From Linnemannia hyalina (Eukaryota; Mortierellomycota; Mortierellomycetes; Mortierellales; Mortierellaceae): a stretch of DNA of 64,000 nt. Shown one piece after another: positions 44,670 to 57,304 of the stretch (its first letter is position 1; each line of letters begins with the position of its first letter). The DNA is taken from NCBI GenBank assembly GCA_019671135.1, contig JAHRHY010000006.1, forward strand, positions 1,798,001 through 1,862,000, given 5' to 3'. The notes below the pieces were generated by a model. It was given only the letters and a program-made list of their open reading frames with translations. It was not told where the DNA came from and made no database searches. Made by a program: the position numbers and the translations under genes.

Positions 44670-47593
44670 ATGTCGACCCTATCTCACTCATCCACAGCCT
44701 CACAGGCAGCAGAGGCATTGCTGAACCGCGCAAGGAGGCTCTCCAGCAACGCATACGAACGCACCTGCCCACCAGCAACCTTTGCAGAGGGTGAAGACAG
44801 CAACCACCTCCACATCTCACACTACGACGCTTTTCGCCCTCGATCCTCCAATACGCCTACCCTCCACCGCTCCAGCACAAGACTTAGTTCTCTCGCAAAC
44901 CGCTTGTCCACAACAACAACATCGGCAACATCAGCAACACACACAACGATCACAAGTACACCTATAATCATCTCAGACGCCGAGGGTATCTCATCCTTAC
45001 CAACCGACCAAACCCCCTCGCAGGCGCCCACCCCTGAGGGTCCGAACAACACCTCCTCGTCCACACATAACAACACATTCCTCGACCCTAGCCGTGCACA
45101 TACCCTTCCCTGTACAACCTCGACTCTCTCCTCCCAATCAACACGGCTTACCTCTTTGTCAGCAGTAGGGTCACGTCCGAGAGCCCTCACCTTGGAGGCC
45201 ATTCGAGAGGTGCGAAACCCTGTGGGTGAGAGTACGAGCGACAGCAAAAGTCCAAAGGACCAGCATCGAAAACATCGCAGCGAGAATGGAGGCAGTCTCG
45301 TTCGGGACATTCTGGTTGCACTTCGGCAACATACCGAACTAGAATCGCCCACGTTCAATCACCGACATACTACTGACCTTACGAACAACCCAGACCACTC
45401 ATCTCTTCCATCATCGATGAGCCCAGAACAAAAGCGGCAACAACATTCGATCCAAACAGCTGTTGAGGAATGTGAGCTCGATGACAGGAGTAGTCTGTCT
45501 TCGAGAAAAAGTGCTCTTTTGCCCAACCAGCAGATCGTTCTAACACTGAAGGTCGAGATGGCGAGCGAATTCAACTCAGACTTGACCACTTTCAAGCACG
45601 TTCCTGAGTCTGTAAGTTGATATCATAATTAAACAAAAAAACAAAGATCGTGTTCTCGATAAGAAAATGGGCGCAAGTCATCCCCTCCCTCGCTTTTACC
45701 TTTTGCCTTTTCTTACCCTTTCTCTTTTGATGCGGCGCCTATTTCTGTGGTCAATGCACAACTCAAACCCACAGATCCATGTAATTATACAGGCACTGGC
45801 ACTTTCAATTGACTAACCCTTGTTGTTACCTCCTTCCCGCCTTCCTTGCCCATTTTTGTTCTTTCCTCCCTAACTTGTAGGAAGCCGACATATTCCAAAC
45901 GACGGTTGGTGAGCCATCGTCTGAAGCGACGTTGCCTCCTGGACTCCCTGGATATGGTGTTGGCGGTGATGGTACTTCTTCCACGGATGAAACAAGGGAG
46001 ATCGATTCCACCACCACCATCATCACCCCTTACCATACTAGCGCACTATCTTCTGACTATTCCTCGGAAGTGGAGGACGCTTCGATTGCCCCAGCCCAAG
46101 AAGAAGAAAAGGAGGTCATCGCCTTGTCCGCGTCTGAACCATTGTCGTCTTCCTTGACTGCTGCGGAGCCGCTCGAGCCCACCAAGATCAGCATCTTCCC
46201 AAGTACATCGACAGGATCGATGCTGGAGCGAGAGCCTTCACGAAAGGAGGGCAAGGAAGGTAAGGGTGCCTTCCTCCTGCATCGGATTGGTGTTCGAAAG
46301 AACAGCTTCACCGAGTCGCCCTCCCCTTCGTCTGTAACAGCAGCAGTCCTCTCCCCCATGGACTCGTCTGACACTAGCAGCATCCGCTCTCAATCGACTC
46401 AACGCTCCGCAGGATCAGGATCAGGTCTTCCACAACACAAGCTGTCCAAGCGGTCGACCAAACTGTTGGGCAAGTTTGTCCCCAAGTTCCTTCAGACATC
46501 ATTCTCGCCCTCGCTTTCGACACCTGGCAGCAACACATCCCCTTGTCTTCAAGCTGTCGGCCATTCACCCCTGTCATCGCGCTCGAGCCGGTCAGGAAGC
46601 ATTAGTGGACAGAGCCACAGTCCCACCAACAAACCATTGTCTGCCGACGAGACCAGGACTGGGGGAAGTTCGACACCATCGTCGAACAAGAGCTCGCACG
46701 AGTCGCTTGTATTGGACACTACCTGCGACATGGACTCGTTATCGCCTGGGTACGTACACATGGACGCCACCTCACCGCAGTACCTGGAATTCCTTCGATC
46801 GGACACACATATCAGCCCTTCCATCATGGCCCGTCGCTCCTCTTGCTCATCGGCGACATCCAAGATGTCTGGCAACTCGTTTGGATCCAAACCCTCAGCA
46901 TCTTCCGTCAGCTCCTTTGACCCCTCAGAGAATACTGAGTTCAGGCGACACAGCGGAAGCGCAAAGGGTGGTGACAGCATGTTTGCTTTTGAGGTCGAGT
47001 ACGACGAGGAAGATGCTGAAGAGGATCAGGAGGTCGAGGAAATTACCGCCGCTGCTGCCGCCGCCGCCGCAGCAGCAGCGATGAATGCCGACGAGACCGT
47101 CAATGACTACGACCCACCATTGTCTCCCTACATCATCGACGAGGACTGCGACGACGACTTTTTCCTCAACTCTGTCCTCCGCAAGAAATCCAACCCGTCG
47201 ATGACTATGGACTACAACGAGCAGCAGCAGCAGTGTGGGTTTACTCCTGTGATGATGAGCTCCTACCCCTCTGGAACAACCATGTCTAGCATTCACTCCT
47301 CGGCCACCACCCCTTCTTTGTCGGGATGGTCCAGCACATCCTCACAGGCATCAACTCCTTCTCCAACATCGCCATTGCTCTTGAACGGTCAAGTCTACCC
47401 ATTCCCTGTCACTGCTCCTCCACCAGCTGCTATTTCTGCAATGGGCGTGAAATCTTCCAGCAATACGACCATGCATCTGCCCTACCGGTCCAACCCATTG
47501 CCTCCCCCGATCAAGCTTGGTCTCGACGAGAAGCGGAGTCGTCTTCGGGATGCTGTTGGCGAGTGGCGACGATCCGCCAACATCTCCAACTAA
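44670..47593 (+). CDS. Large Ser/Thr-rich protein, function unknown
   Basis: Exons 44670..45611 and 45881..47593, intron 269 bases (GTAAGT..TTGTAG), phase 0, 884 residues. Nearly the whole chain is polar and disordered-looking: Ser, Thr and Pro runs, a basic patch KLSKRSTKLLGKFVPKFL, an acidic block EVEYDEEDAEEDQEVEE followed by eleven Ala (47048-47080), and a C-terminal DEKRSRLRDAVGEWRRSANIS that may form an amphipathic helix. No signal peptide, membrane segment or enzyme motif. Such proteins are often phosphorylated regulators of polarity or signalling in fungi; that is inference. The start ATG follows a C/A-rich leader. Confidence 0.75.
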
Positions 47594-48199
47594 GCATTTT
47601 CTTCCCCAATTGTTTGAACAAAACTTATTCCTGTGCATCAAAATAAAATAGGTATATGTTTCCATACAGCTGCATTGTTGTCGCCTTGTGTGCTCGCGTT
47701 GATTAAGCATACTGATAATCTTATCCAAACTGACTAGATAGACATGGCGAAAGTGATAGGAAAAAAATGGATGTTGATTTGGTCGTGACACTGATTCTCC
47801 AACTTATCCTCGACATTCTTTATCATAGGGCCTTCTGCTGTTGATCCTATCTCTTCTTACCGATAAAAGTTCTGCTTCCTGGTAACAAACTGGACAACAT
47901 CCCCGTGAGCCCAACGTTATGGATGAACCCCTCTCCAATAGACTGTCTAACCCGTCCACGATGCCGAGGGTCCATAATTGTTGGTTGAGAGCAAAGAAGG
48001 GGAGATATTGAAAACGATGGACCACAAGAGTTTTTTTTAGCCCTTTTCTATCCTCGCTGGCTCATGCGTGGGACATATGGTCGATATTTCTTGCTACCAC
48101 CACTACTGCTTCAAAACCTATTCAAAATGCCTTTCCATCAACATAGTAATGTCTAACACAACATAACCTTTTCTATTTTATTAGCAAAATAAAGAGAGT
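47594..48199. other. Convergent 3' intergenic region
   Basis: AT-rich sequence between two gene 3' ends. No feature seen. Confidence 0.5.
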
Positions 48200-50147
48200 T
48201 CACCAGAAGAAGGTATCGACGTGCTGATCGGCCTTTGGGAACAGGATATCGATCAACAACCTAGTCGCGTCGTTCCCGTATGTGGTCTCACCATAGGACC
48301 AGAGCAAATCCCGGAAACTCCTCTCTCCTGTCAAGAGGTTGTTGAACGTCAACGGCGCAAGCGAGGCCTCATACAACGTCGGGATTTGGTCCTCCTCACC
48401 TCGAGCCTTGATCGCCAAGTAGTCCTCGACATCCTTCTCGGGAGACTGCTTGGCCCAGTCCTTTACCTCGACCAGCTTGCCCTTCTTAAACTCAATCTCG
48501 AGGCCCTTGCCCTTGTTGCCCTCGACTTTACGGAAAAAATCAAACTGCAACTTTCCGGACAATCCAGCCATGGGTGACTCGGCCAGGCGTCTCTCCAGCT
48601 CGGGTGTCACGGTGCGGACGAACTGTGGGTAATCGTTGATGCGAACCATGAGGCGGAATCCTGGCTTGTCCCCTGGGGGCGTGACAAGTGTGCCCAGAAG
48701 GGCGTAAGCAGGGTGTTTAGGGTGGATCTGGAGCATCATTGAGAAACCATCCGTCTTGATCGCCTTGGCTGCCTCTGGGTCCGTGGTCTTGCTCTTCTTG
48801 GCCTCCAAACTTGTCTCCTCGTTCGCGACAATCTGTCTCAGGACGGGGAACAGGACATCGTTCCATGACAGCGACTGTTCCTTGTCCAACGCAATAGCTT
48901 CCACCTTGAGACCGAAAGTATGGGTGATGATAGCAAAACCGACATCCTTACCCGTAGCGGCATCGACAAAGATATAGTTATCCCGAGGCACGTCGTACTC
49001 GTTTTCCATGATCTCAACATAGTCGTGGATGGTGTACTTCCAGTACTCGGGGCCGTAGAAAAGTCCGAAGGGGGCGTGGGGGCTCACACTCTCTCGCTCG
49101 CTCAGCTTGAGGAGGTAAGGGATATCGGCAAGGGTCGCCTTTCGGAGGGTGTAGGGCTCGGTCTTGCCTTTTGCCAAGGATGGGAGAGACTGAACGTTCT
49201 TGATCGAGCTTGCTCCAAACGAACACATCGCGTATTCATACCCAAATTGGCTACAATAAACACCACGCATAACAAAATGGACACCATTTTAGTCTCCTGG
49301 GGACAAAGATGACGGCGCAGCAATAAAAAATGTCTTTTTGCCCTATCAATTGAATTCAACAAACAATTCACCTCCCATCCATCCCTTACCGATAGAAATG
49401 AGGAATTCCTGGAATGAACTGGAGAGAGTCTCCACGTGCTTCAGACTCGGGGTGGATCATCTCATGGATCAACTTTCTGACCAGTCCTCGGTTGCGGTAC
49501 TCTGGGTCGGTCGCAATCAACTCGGGCTTGCCAAAGAACAGCTTGACCGATCCATAGTAGGCACGGACGCGGTGGATGGAGACGCAGGCGACGATGGGGT
49601 TCTTGTCGGTGCCCTTCCGCGTTGTGTCCTCGACCAGCGCATAATCGAACTCGCTCATCGTCGCATTCACTCCTGTCAACAATCGTCTCTAGAAGAGGAC
49701 GAAAAAGAAAGCACACAGGGTATGAGTTTTGTGCCATAGAAAAGTAGAGAAGCATCCTGCCATGACAACTTGTGCTGGCCCATGTATGCCACGATTGAAC
49801 CAAAGAAGCTATTATCGACCACGCCTTTTGCTACCATACCGCGCCAGCCATAAGGATTCCATTAGGAGGAGGAGTAACGCCGGGTACAAGAGGTGGACCA
49901 AAGAGTAGCCACTGTTATTTTGAAAAAGAAGAAAAACAGGTGGTCAGCATAATGAAGCCGTGGGAACATAAAATTGCACATAAAAATAGCATCACCATGA
50001 AGCGCGGTGGCACTTTACCCTGAAGGACTCTCCCACGAGTTCCTGGATGTGTTTCGAGTCAGCCTTGGTGGACCAGCGCATGATAAGTCCATTCTCGAGG
50101 TCAATGGTCCTCGTCCTGGGAGTGGCGGCAGCGTGGATGTCAGTCAT
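48200..50147 (-). CDS. GNAT-type N-acetyltransferase with C-terminal sterol-carrier-like domain
   Basis: Four exons: 50147..50019, 49911..49840, 49688..49390, 49250..48200; 516 residues. The first 190 residues are a GNAT fold: WSTKADSKHIQELVGESF at the start, then IATDPEYRNRGLVRKLIHEM, the acetyl-CoA loop (R-N-R-G-L-V, with Val where Gly/Ala is usual), and FIPGIPHFYRQFGYEYAM. A second GNAT-like segment follows (YTLRKATLADIPYLLKLSERE), and the last 120 residues resemble the SCP2-like cap of Eis-type acetyltransferases. The two-GNAT-plus-SCP2 order is typical of Eis proteins, which acetylate amines. The substrate here is unknown. A broken copy of its 3' part lies just upstream (50427-50920), so the locus was tandemly duplicated. 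Confidence 0.78.
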
Positions 50148-50426
50148 GTTTTTGCGTGTGTATGAAGGTATGTGTGGAAGGGAAAGGATTGAAGAGAGAA
50201 AAAGGAAAAAAAAAAAGGCACCATTTTTGGTCTGCGCTATCATTTATCCTTCGGCTGGGAGGTCTGCCTTTCGTTCCTTTTGCCCGCCGATCGATATTAT
50301 GGTTGGACTGCTTGGAGCGAAAGGAGTTGCAGGAATGACACAAGACACTCGTTAAACCCACTTTTTTTTGGCGGGATAGATTATTTATGTTATTGCTCTC
50401 ACGGTACCCTAAGAGTCTAAGGTACG

Positions 50427-50920
50427 TTGTTGGGCTACCAGAACAAGGCGTCTATATCCAAGCTGCCCAGCGGAAGAAGATGTCAACCAACAAATTGGTG
50501 GCGTCCTTCAAATAGAAAGTTTCCTTATTCGACCAAATCAAATCGTCGAACCTCCGATCGCTTCAAAAAGGTTGTTGAACGTGAACGGTGCTGTCATCGC
50601 CTCAAAGAGATTGGTAACAGTACCTTACTCGCCGAATGCCTTGAGCGCCAAGTGGTTCTCCAACTCTTTGCTTTGGCGAGGGTTTCGCCCAATCCTCGAC
50701 TTTGACAACCTTGCCCTCCTTGATCTCGATCTCGAGCCTCTTACCCTTGTTCCCCTTGACGTTGCTGAAAAGTCCATCTTCAATATCCCTGCTATCCCAG
50801 CCAACGGCGAGTCGGCCAATCGTTTCTCAAACTCGGGTGTCACAGTCCATATGAACTATGGGTAGTCGTTGATGCGAACATAGAGCCGGTGTCCAGGTTT
50901 GCTTTGTTGCTGCAGTAAGA
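50427..50920 (-). pseudogene. Partial degenerate copy of the adjacent acetyltransferase gene
   Basis: The minus strand matches the C-terminal half of the gene at 48200: VTPEFEKRLADSPLAGIAG corresponds to VTPELERRLAESPMAGLSG, ENHLALKAFGE to EDYLAIKARGE, FTFNNLFEA to LTFNNLLTG, and RINDYP is kept. Frames change several times and at least one stop interrupts the match. Neither the GNAT acetyl-CoA loop nor a start is present. Weak similarity may extend to about 51050. It is a relic of tandem duplication. Confidence 0.8.
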
Positions 50921-51261
50921 CTAGGTTTCACAATGGCGATGAGAAAGACTTCTCGATCCAATCCGACAATGCTCTCCACGGAGTCTTTATATGCCCATGG
51001 AAGTCTCTCCTCGTTCTTTTTCTTGTTGAGGGCGAGGTTGCATGAGACTAATACAACCTTGCGAGGCAACCGATGTCTTCCACCCTTGACGCGATACTCG
51101 AAAGAAAAAAACCAAAGACAACCAGCATTTTGGAAAAATATATCACGTGAGAAACGCGTCCTTTATTTTTGTTTTGACTTTACAAGTGTCCCTGAGGTTT
51201 TGTGTTCACATCCATCCTCTCTTCATACACGTTCAACGATTGAGACATCACCCCGTCGAGC

Positions 51262-53703
51262 ATGGCCAACTCAAGCAACAGCTCACGCTCAAACTCACCC
51301 TCCGTCGGGAGCGAGAAGGCTCGCTGCACCGTCTTCCGCAAGGAATATGAATACAGTACGGAGACCAAAAACTTCAATCAGCATCTCTGCCATCGACCTC
51401 TTTTTTTTTTTTTTTCCTTTTTGTGTTCGTCACGCATATACGTTATAGTGGCTAACAAGCTGTTGCAATATTGCCTTTACTTGTTGGTGGAGAGTAGGTC
51501 GAATCAAGAACGTCTTCCCGAAACCAACTCTGAAACCAGTGCTGTGTGACACTCGCCCAGTCAATGTGCTTCAGTTGTTGGTGAAGCAGCGTGAGGCCGA
51601 GAATGAGGCTCTCAATGCCGAGAACGAGACCAGCAAGGACGGCTCCGAGAACGATGACGGCGAAGAAAACAAAGAGAACGTGTAGGTGGCACTGTATCAT
51701 TCCCTTGGTCGAATGGGCAATTGTTTCCTGAAGCAAGCATTGAATACGATTCGCTTACTTACAAGAGCTGGCCTCTTTTGAACATTTTTACTGTATAGTG
51801 ACAATATCCAGAAAGTTCGCAAGGACCGTGTCTTTGAGCAAGATGTGACCGAGAAGGAGATGGACATTATCCAGCAGCGTGTGGCCTTTCAGCAGCGCCA
51901 GGTAATTGCTCCCAAATCAGACAACAACCACATGAACATTCCAAGGGTAAAAACGACCTAAGACTGTCAATTGACAATCTCATTTAAATCATTTACCTTT
52001 CTAGTTCGCCGCCTACGAGGAAAAGGAGAAGCAGAGGCGTTACAAGAAGCTGAAGTCGCATTACGGTTACTTGGTTGAGGCTGAGATCGATGAAGCCCTG
52101 GAGGACTGTGCCAACGACGAGGACGATGTTTTTGTTCAGTTCAGCACCCTTGGCTACCTGGAAAAGATTCGACGCATCATTGCCATCCGTAACCACAAGC
52201 CTGCGACCGTCACTGTCATGGACGACCAGCAGCGTGCTCGCTACGAGGAGCATCTGAAGAAGCGCAGAGAGGCTCCTCGTATGCGCACCACTGCCCATAT
52301 GAAGAAGTAAGTATCCACTTATTTATGACCTAAGTTGTCCGCATGATTGAAATATCAGTGAATTAATTAGTCACGATTTTATTGTTCAATTGGTAGGCAA
52401 TACCGCATGGGCGGCCGATTGGGATTGGACGAGGCATTGAAGCAAATTCAGGAGAACAAGGTGGACGCCTCCAAGGCCTTTGAGGGATGGTCTGACGCTC
52501 GTATCAAGGCCTATGCCGCCATCGACAAGAAGCCCAACACCTACTACTACCGATTCAACGCGCCCGGAGAGGTCCAACGCAAGGGCGCCTGGACAAGGGA
52601 TGAGCAGTTGTTGTTCCACAAGCGTTTGGAGGAGATTGGTGCCAACGGACAGTGGGGTCTCTTTTCCATGACCATCCCTGGTCGTGTCGGCTACCAGGTA
52701 ACTGCGAATACGGAGTTGTTTCAAATGAGTATTTCAGGGTATCTGCGACGATTGAACTAGGCTACTGACTTTGCTCTCGCTGTAACGACAAATAGTGCTC
52801 GAACTACTACCGATTGATGGTGGAGACGAACCAAATTCAAGACCCTAACTATGTCTTGGATGAAAAGGGCAAGGCTCATTACCTGTTTGACAAGAAGGGC
52901 GCAAACGGTGAAACGACGAAGGAGTTCAGAACCCACAACAAAGTACATGTTACAGGCGAGGAGAAGCCTGTTGTCGTTAAGGCCCCGAAGGAGCCTAAAC
53001 CTCCCAAGGCGCCTAAGGCCCCCAAAGAGCCCAAACCACCAAAGCCACCCAAGGTCCTCAAGGCTCCCAAGGAGCCCAAGACTTCTGCCGCTGCTAGTCG
53101 CAACAAGCGCAAGAGACGTGGTTACAACAGCGACGACTCTTCGGATATCTCTGAATTTGACTGCGACGATTCTGGCTCTTATATGGCCAAGTGGAGCACG
53201 ACCAAGCGTACCAGGACTCGAGCTGCGGTGATCGCTTCCGAAAGTGGGGTTAATGGTGGCGAGGGCTCGTCCTCACCTGGAGGAGTGGGAAGTGAGAATG
53301 GTGCAGAGGACGAAGAGTATGATGATGAGGATGAGGCGGACCCCACGAACCCATTGCCTGGCTTTATTGATCCGATCACACTGGAAGTTGTTGAGAAGCC
53401 TGCGATCTCAAAGTACGGACACGTTATGGGATACGACAGCTGGCTCCGATGCCTCTTGCAGGATGGCGCGACAAGGAACATTTGTCCCATATCCAAGAAG
53501 CCCATGACCAAGCGCGATCTCACCGTCTTGACTTTTGAGAACATTGACGAGTACAGGTAACGTTGACATCTGTTATTCGTTGCAAAAATGAATAATGTCC
53601 CTTTTTAACTCCTTGCAAATGCATATGCAGTTGGGGAACTGACAAACCTATGTTATCTCCTTTACACAACACTGTAAATAGGGATAGGATCGTGAACATG
53701 TAA
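51262..53703 (+). CDS. Myb/SANT-like and U-box-like nuclear protein
   Basis: Seven exons: 51262..51355, 51498..51681, 51799..51901, 52005..52306, 52397..52697, 52796..53556, 53682..53703; phases agree, 588 residues. The centre has a SANT/Myb-like segment (GAWTRDEQLLFHKRLEEIGANGQWGLFSMTIPGRVGYQCSNYY), with the three-helix Trp spacing. A Lys-Pro repeat block (units such as APKEPKPPK) follows, then a basic nuclear-signal-like KRKRRG and acidic stretches. The C-terminus is U-box-like: DPITLEVVEKPAISKYGHVMGYDSWL, then CPISKKPMTKRDL and ENIDEYRDRIVNM. A U-box suggests a ubiquitin ligase, and a Myb domain DNA or chromatin binding; the combination is inference-level for function. The last exon of seven codons restores the usual helix end; without it the frame stops at EYR. 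Confidence 0.82.
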
Positions 53704-54114
53704 GGAGGCAAGCGGACTGATGTCTTCGCCCACCTTCTCCCCTTTTTTTCTTCGATCCGACCCTTGTGGTAGTCTTTGTGTCTGTCGTGGTATTTTGATA
53801 TTTCAATAGCTTCATATCTTTCTCCTCATCCATTTGCAATGCGTCAGGATGTTGCTGAATAAAACAACAAGAATCCGACTCAATTGTCCTTTGTGTGATT
53901 GAATCACTGCCATTTGTTCATTCCTGATATCTTCATTCCAGTTCCTGATCCACAATCCAGTAGTCCTGCAAAGCTGAGAAATATCCAACTGAAAACGACA
54001 GGCAAACAGAAACCACGGAAGAAAAAAAATATCTGTTTGAAAGGATAGGCAGTGGGCAAGAAGCCGTGCTTTTTATTCAGAGGGTTGGTGGTGGTGGTGG
54101 TGGGGAGTGATTGT
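53704..54114. other. Convergent 3' intergenic region
   Basis: AT-rich, no feature seen apart from 3' UTRs of the two flanking genes and a GGTGGTGGT run just before 54100. Confidence 0.5.
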
Positions 54115-55295
54115 TTAATCGAAGAGACCTAGAAAGTGCAAAAAAAGGCGAGTTAGTAACACAATTCAATATCCCAGATGAACAAACATGGCTCCTGTAA
54201 ACAAGACGTAATTGAAGAAAACGTACCGAATCCCATATCGTCATCAGACTCCTCCTTGGCCTCCTCCTTCTTCTCCTCAGCCTTCTCCACGGCAGCGGCA
54301 CCAGCAGCGGGGGCAGCGGCACCAGCAGCGGGGGCGGAGCCAGCAGCGCCAACGTTGGAAAGCATGGCGGCGACGTCCTTGCCATCGAGGGCCTTGGCGA
54401 AGAGGGAGGTCCAAATCGACTCAACCTCGACGTTGGCAGCCTTCAAGAGGGTCTGGAGCTTGTCGGACTAGATATGTCATAGATAGTAGATAGAGAACAT
54501 CCTTTGTCAGCCCAGTCTGCTTATTTGTTTCCTGTAGTGTGTGTAGCCGTGTTTTCTGGGTTTTTTCTGTTTGCTGTTGTTCGTTGGATCGCCTGAAGAG
54601 CTGGAGAGTGAATGGGGTGAAGAGTCGCTCCCTTTAGGTTCATCCTGCCCGATTGCCTCTTTCTGCCTTTCCTGATCTGGCGCAGTAGTGACAAACGTAA
54701 CCACAACCTCCTGTGTTGCTGCGTCACTCCTGATGGAGGAACACACCCTCTCTTAGGAGCTTCCCTCATCCTGAACCTGGACCATCATAGCTTCCGTGCT
54801 GATGAAGCCTTCCTCCCGTTCCCACTTGTTTTAGGGATCTTCCTGCAGTAGTAATAAAGCGCTTTCGCTTGACCGCTCGTCGCCGTAATGGGCTTTAGTG
54901 CTGTTGCCAGGTGTTTGGTGCAAAGTGCGAGAGGTGTCGATAGACGAGTAAGTGATCGTCATCTCTGCCTTTGGGCGTCGCTTGCTGGTGTTTGCTGCTG
55001 ATGCTGGTGTTGTGTGCGCATCAAAAAAGGGAGTGTCACTGGCCCTCTCGTGTTTGTTTGTGCTTTGGTGTTATTTGCAACGACCCCGCGATGATACGAT
55101 ATCTATCCATCCGATTTCTGGTAGTGATAGAAACCATCCATCGAGTGGGAGTGTCGTCCGGTATCGGGCCATCGGTGGGTGCGGATGATTGTTGGATGTT
55201 GGTTGTTGATTGTTGGACCGATACTTAACGGTGATCTCGACGTTGTCGTCGGTGAGGATCAAAGCAGCGTAAGAGGTAGCAAGCTCAGCGGACAT
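54115..55295 (-). CDS. RPP1: 60S acidic ribosomal protein P1
   Basis: Three exons: 55295..55230, 54467..54227, 54128..54115; 106 residues. P1 forms the ribosomal stalk with P2 and P0 and recruits translation GTPases. Clear features: N-terminal helices [43 protein letters not shown], an Ala/Pro hinge ([14 protein letters not shown]), a charged [13 protein letters not shown] linker and the C-terminal tail DDDMGFGLFD. The last four residues are in a 14-base exon. The first donor is GTTAAG, an uncommon variant. P1 rather than P2 is chosen from the N-terminus. The first intron is 762 bases, long for this window. Confidence 0.95.
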
Positions 55296-55601
55296 GGTTG
55301 CGATTCTGTTGATGAAAGAGAAGGAGCAAATTCCGGTTCGCCGTCCGTGGCAATTAAAAATTTGGGCGTCTCCCTCCTCCCCTGCCTGTCCCCCTCACCC
55401 CCACTAACTCTCCGCTCTCCGCTCCCTATTTGCAAGACCGCCTTTCATCTGTCTGGGTTGTGGCTGAAAAATCGAATCAAGAGTTGGCTCCAACTGGTCC
55501 ACCTCGCTTTGCTGGTCTCTGAACATACACTCTCGAATAGTACCCCCTCCCCTCTTCTCTCTCTCACACACACACACATTCATCCCATTCACACATCAAT
55601 A
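55296..55601. promoter_or_regulatory. Bidirectional promoter, P1 / NIF3 homologues
   Basis: 306 bases between opposing start codons, with C/T-rich and CACACA sequence toward the NIF3 gene. No TATA box is clear. Confidence 0.55.
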
Positions 55602-57007
55602 ATGGCATTGCTTGCACGCGTCCTCAAGAGCATGGAGCGCATCGCTCCCCAGAGTCTGGCCGACCACGCCTGGGACAACGTCGGACTCTTGGTTGGTACG
55701 ACCTCACCCACACGCAACTTCTTCGTTCAGCACCCGTTCAAGTTTGAACGTTTGAAGGCGCTCTTCTTTTTTGCTCACTCTGCTAACTGTGATCCATTCG
55801 AACCCCTTCTCTATTGGTAGAGGCTCCATACCCAAGGACGAGAGTCGTCTCGACAACCCCTCAGCGCGTCTTCTTGACCATTGATTTCACCACCGCTGTT
55901 GTTGATGAGGCTCTCAACGACCCCTCTGTTGGTGTTATCGTTGCTTATCGTAAGATGCAACCCGTGTGAATATTACGCGTCTTCCATTTACCAATCTCTT
56001 TAGCCTTTTCTTTTATACCCTGTTGTAATCTAACCAGTCTATATATTCTGCGATTTTCTCCCTCACAGACCCCCCAATCTTCCGTGGCATGAAGAAATTG
56101 CTTTTAAAGGATACAAAGCAGCGCATGGTGCTTCAGTGCGCTGCCAAGGGTGTCAGTGTTTTCTCTCCTCACACTTCCTGCGACTCTTGCGAGGACGGCG
56201 GTATGTTCATTATCAATATGTCCATTCTCTGCTAGGGAGTTGATGTTTGAAGCGGTGCTCAATTCTTTTTTTCTTACTCATTTGTCACTTTATACGTCAT
56301 GACTCAGTTAACGACTGGATGCTTCAGGGATTCGGTGACTCCGGCACTAGCAGTGTTTACGTGCCCGCCGTTAACCCTCCTGCAGGTACAATGGAATGAA
56401 TATCTCTTTCGTTATGAAGTACCCTGTGCAATATTCATTCATTTTTCTAACCGCGATCTCACCTCCACACAACCACTACTAGGCCATGAGAACTCTGGAA
56501 AGGGACGCGTCTTTACATTCCATGAGCCAAAGCCCGTCCAGCAAGTCATTGAGCAGATCAAGCGTCACTTTGGCTTGCCTCATGGTAAGCAGCAAAATGC
56601 TATTCTGATACGCGCACATATACTACACACGGCGGCAACAGATTGGTTAACCCATACTTCACACCATACTTTGTATATCCCCGATTTTAGTCCGCGCCGC
56701 GATCCACCCAACACACGCATCCAACGAAAAGCTGATCTCGACTGTGGGAGTGTGGGCCGGATCTGGATCGGAATTGGTCAACCACCCTGCAGATCTCTAC
56801 CTCACCGGAGAATTGGGCCACCACGACGTCCTTGAGGCTTTGGAACAGAACCGGACCGTCATCCTCTGTGAGCACTCCAACACCGAGCGCGGCTACCTCT
56901 CGGCTGTTCTTAAACCTAAATTGGAGGCGCTCCTCAGCCAGGACGGCGGCGAGCCTGTCGAGATTGTTGTCAGCAAGACTGATAAGGATCCCTTGGTTGT
57001 CGTTTAA
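55602..57007 (+). CDS. NIF3: NIF3/YbgI-family protein
   Basis: Six exons: 55602..55695, 55821..55949, 56069..56200, 56308..56385, 56483..56584, 56691..57007; 283 residues, the usual NIF3 length. The family forms toroidal hexamers with a dinuclear metal centre. Its biochemical role is unsettled, although databases often label it GTP cyclohydrolase 1 type 2. Family blocks: MERIAPQSLADHAWDNVGLLV, RVFLTIDFTTAVVDEAL, VIVAYHPPIFRG with the metal-binding His, FSPHTSCDSCEDGVNDWML (family SxHTxxDxxxxGxN; here HTSCDSC), VGVWAGSGSEL, DLYLTGELGHHDVLEALE and LCEHSNTERGYL with the final His/Glu ligands. The Tyr-His codon spans an intron. No targeting signal. Confidence 0.93.
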
Positions 57008-57304
57008 ATGAACATACGGTTTGGAAAATATAAATGAGTTCTTCATATGGTGTTGCTCGAGAGTTTTCAACAACCTTGTTCCTGCAGTTGTCTTGAATCA
57101 TTATGCTTGGGTGATGTTGTTTGATGTGCCACAACAAAAAAATATATGAAGTCAACCATGCAGCACTTCTTAAAGAAAACCTCACTAAACCTTGGATACG
57201 TTCATCGGTCTCAAAGTTCTTTCAAACGATTATATCTTACTATGCTAATGTCAAGAGCAAACCAGCAAAAGATGGGCCTTCTCAACACTTACAAGAAACG
57301 CAGG
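57008..57304. other. 3' flank of NIF3, no feature
   Basis: AT-rich 3' UTR and flank up to the LINE insertion. Nothing recognised. Confidence 0.4.

Noticed and set aside
53558..53560. Stop codon directly after EYR as the end of the Myb/U-box protein
   Set aside because: The same bases form a GTAACG donor, and an exon at 53682 adds the short helix end expected after this domain; the earlier stop remains possible.
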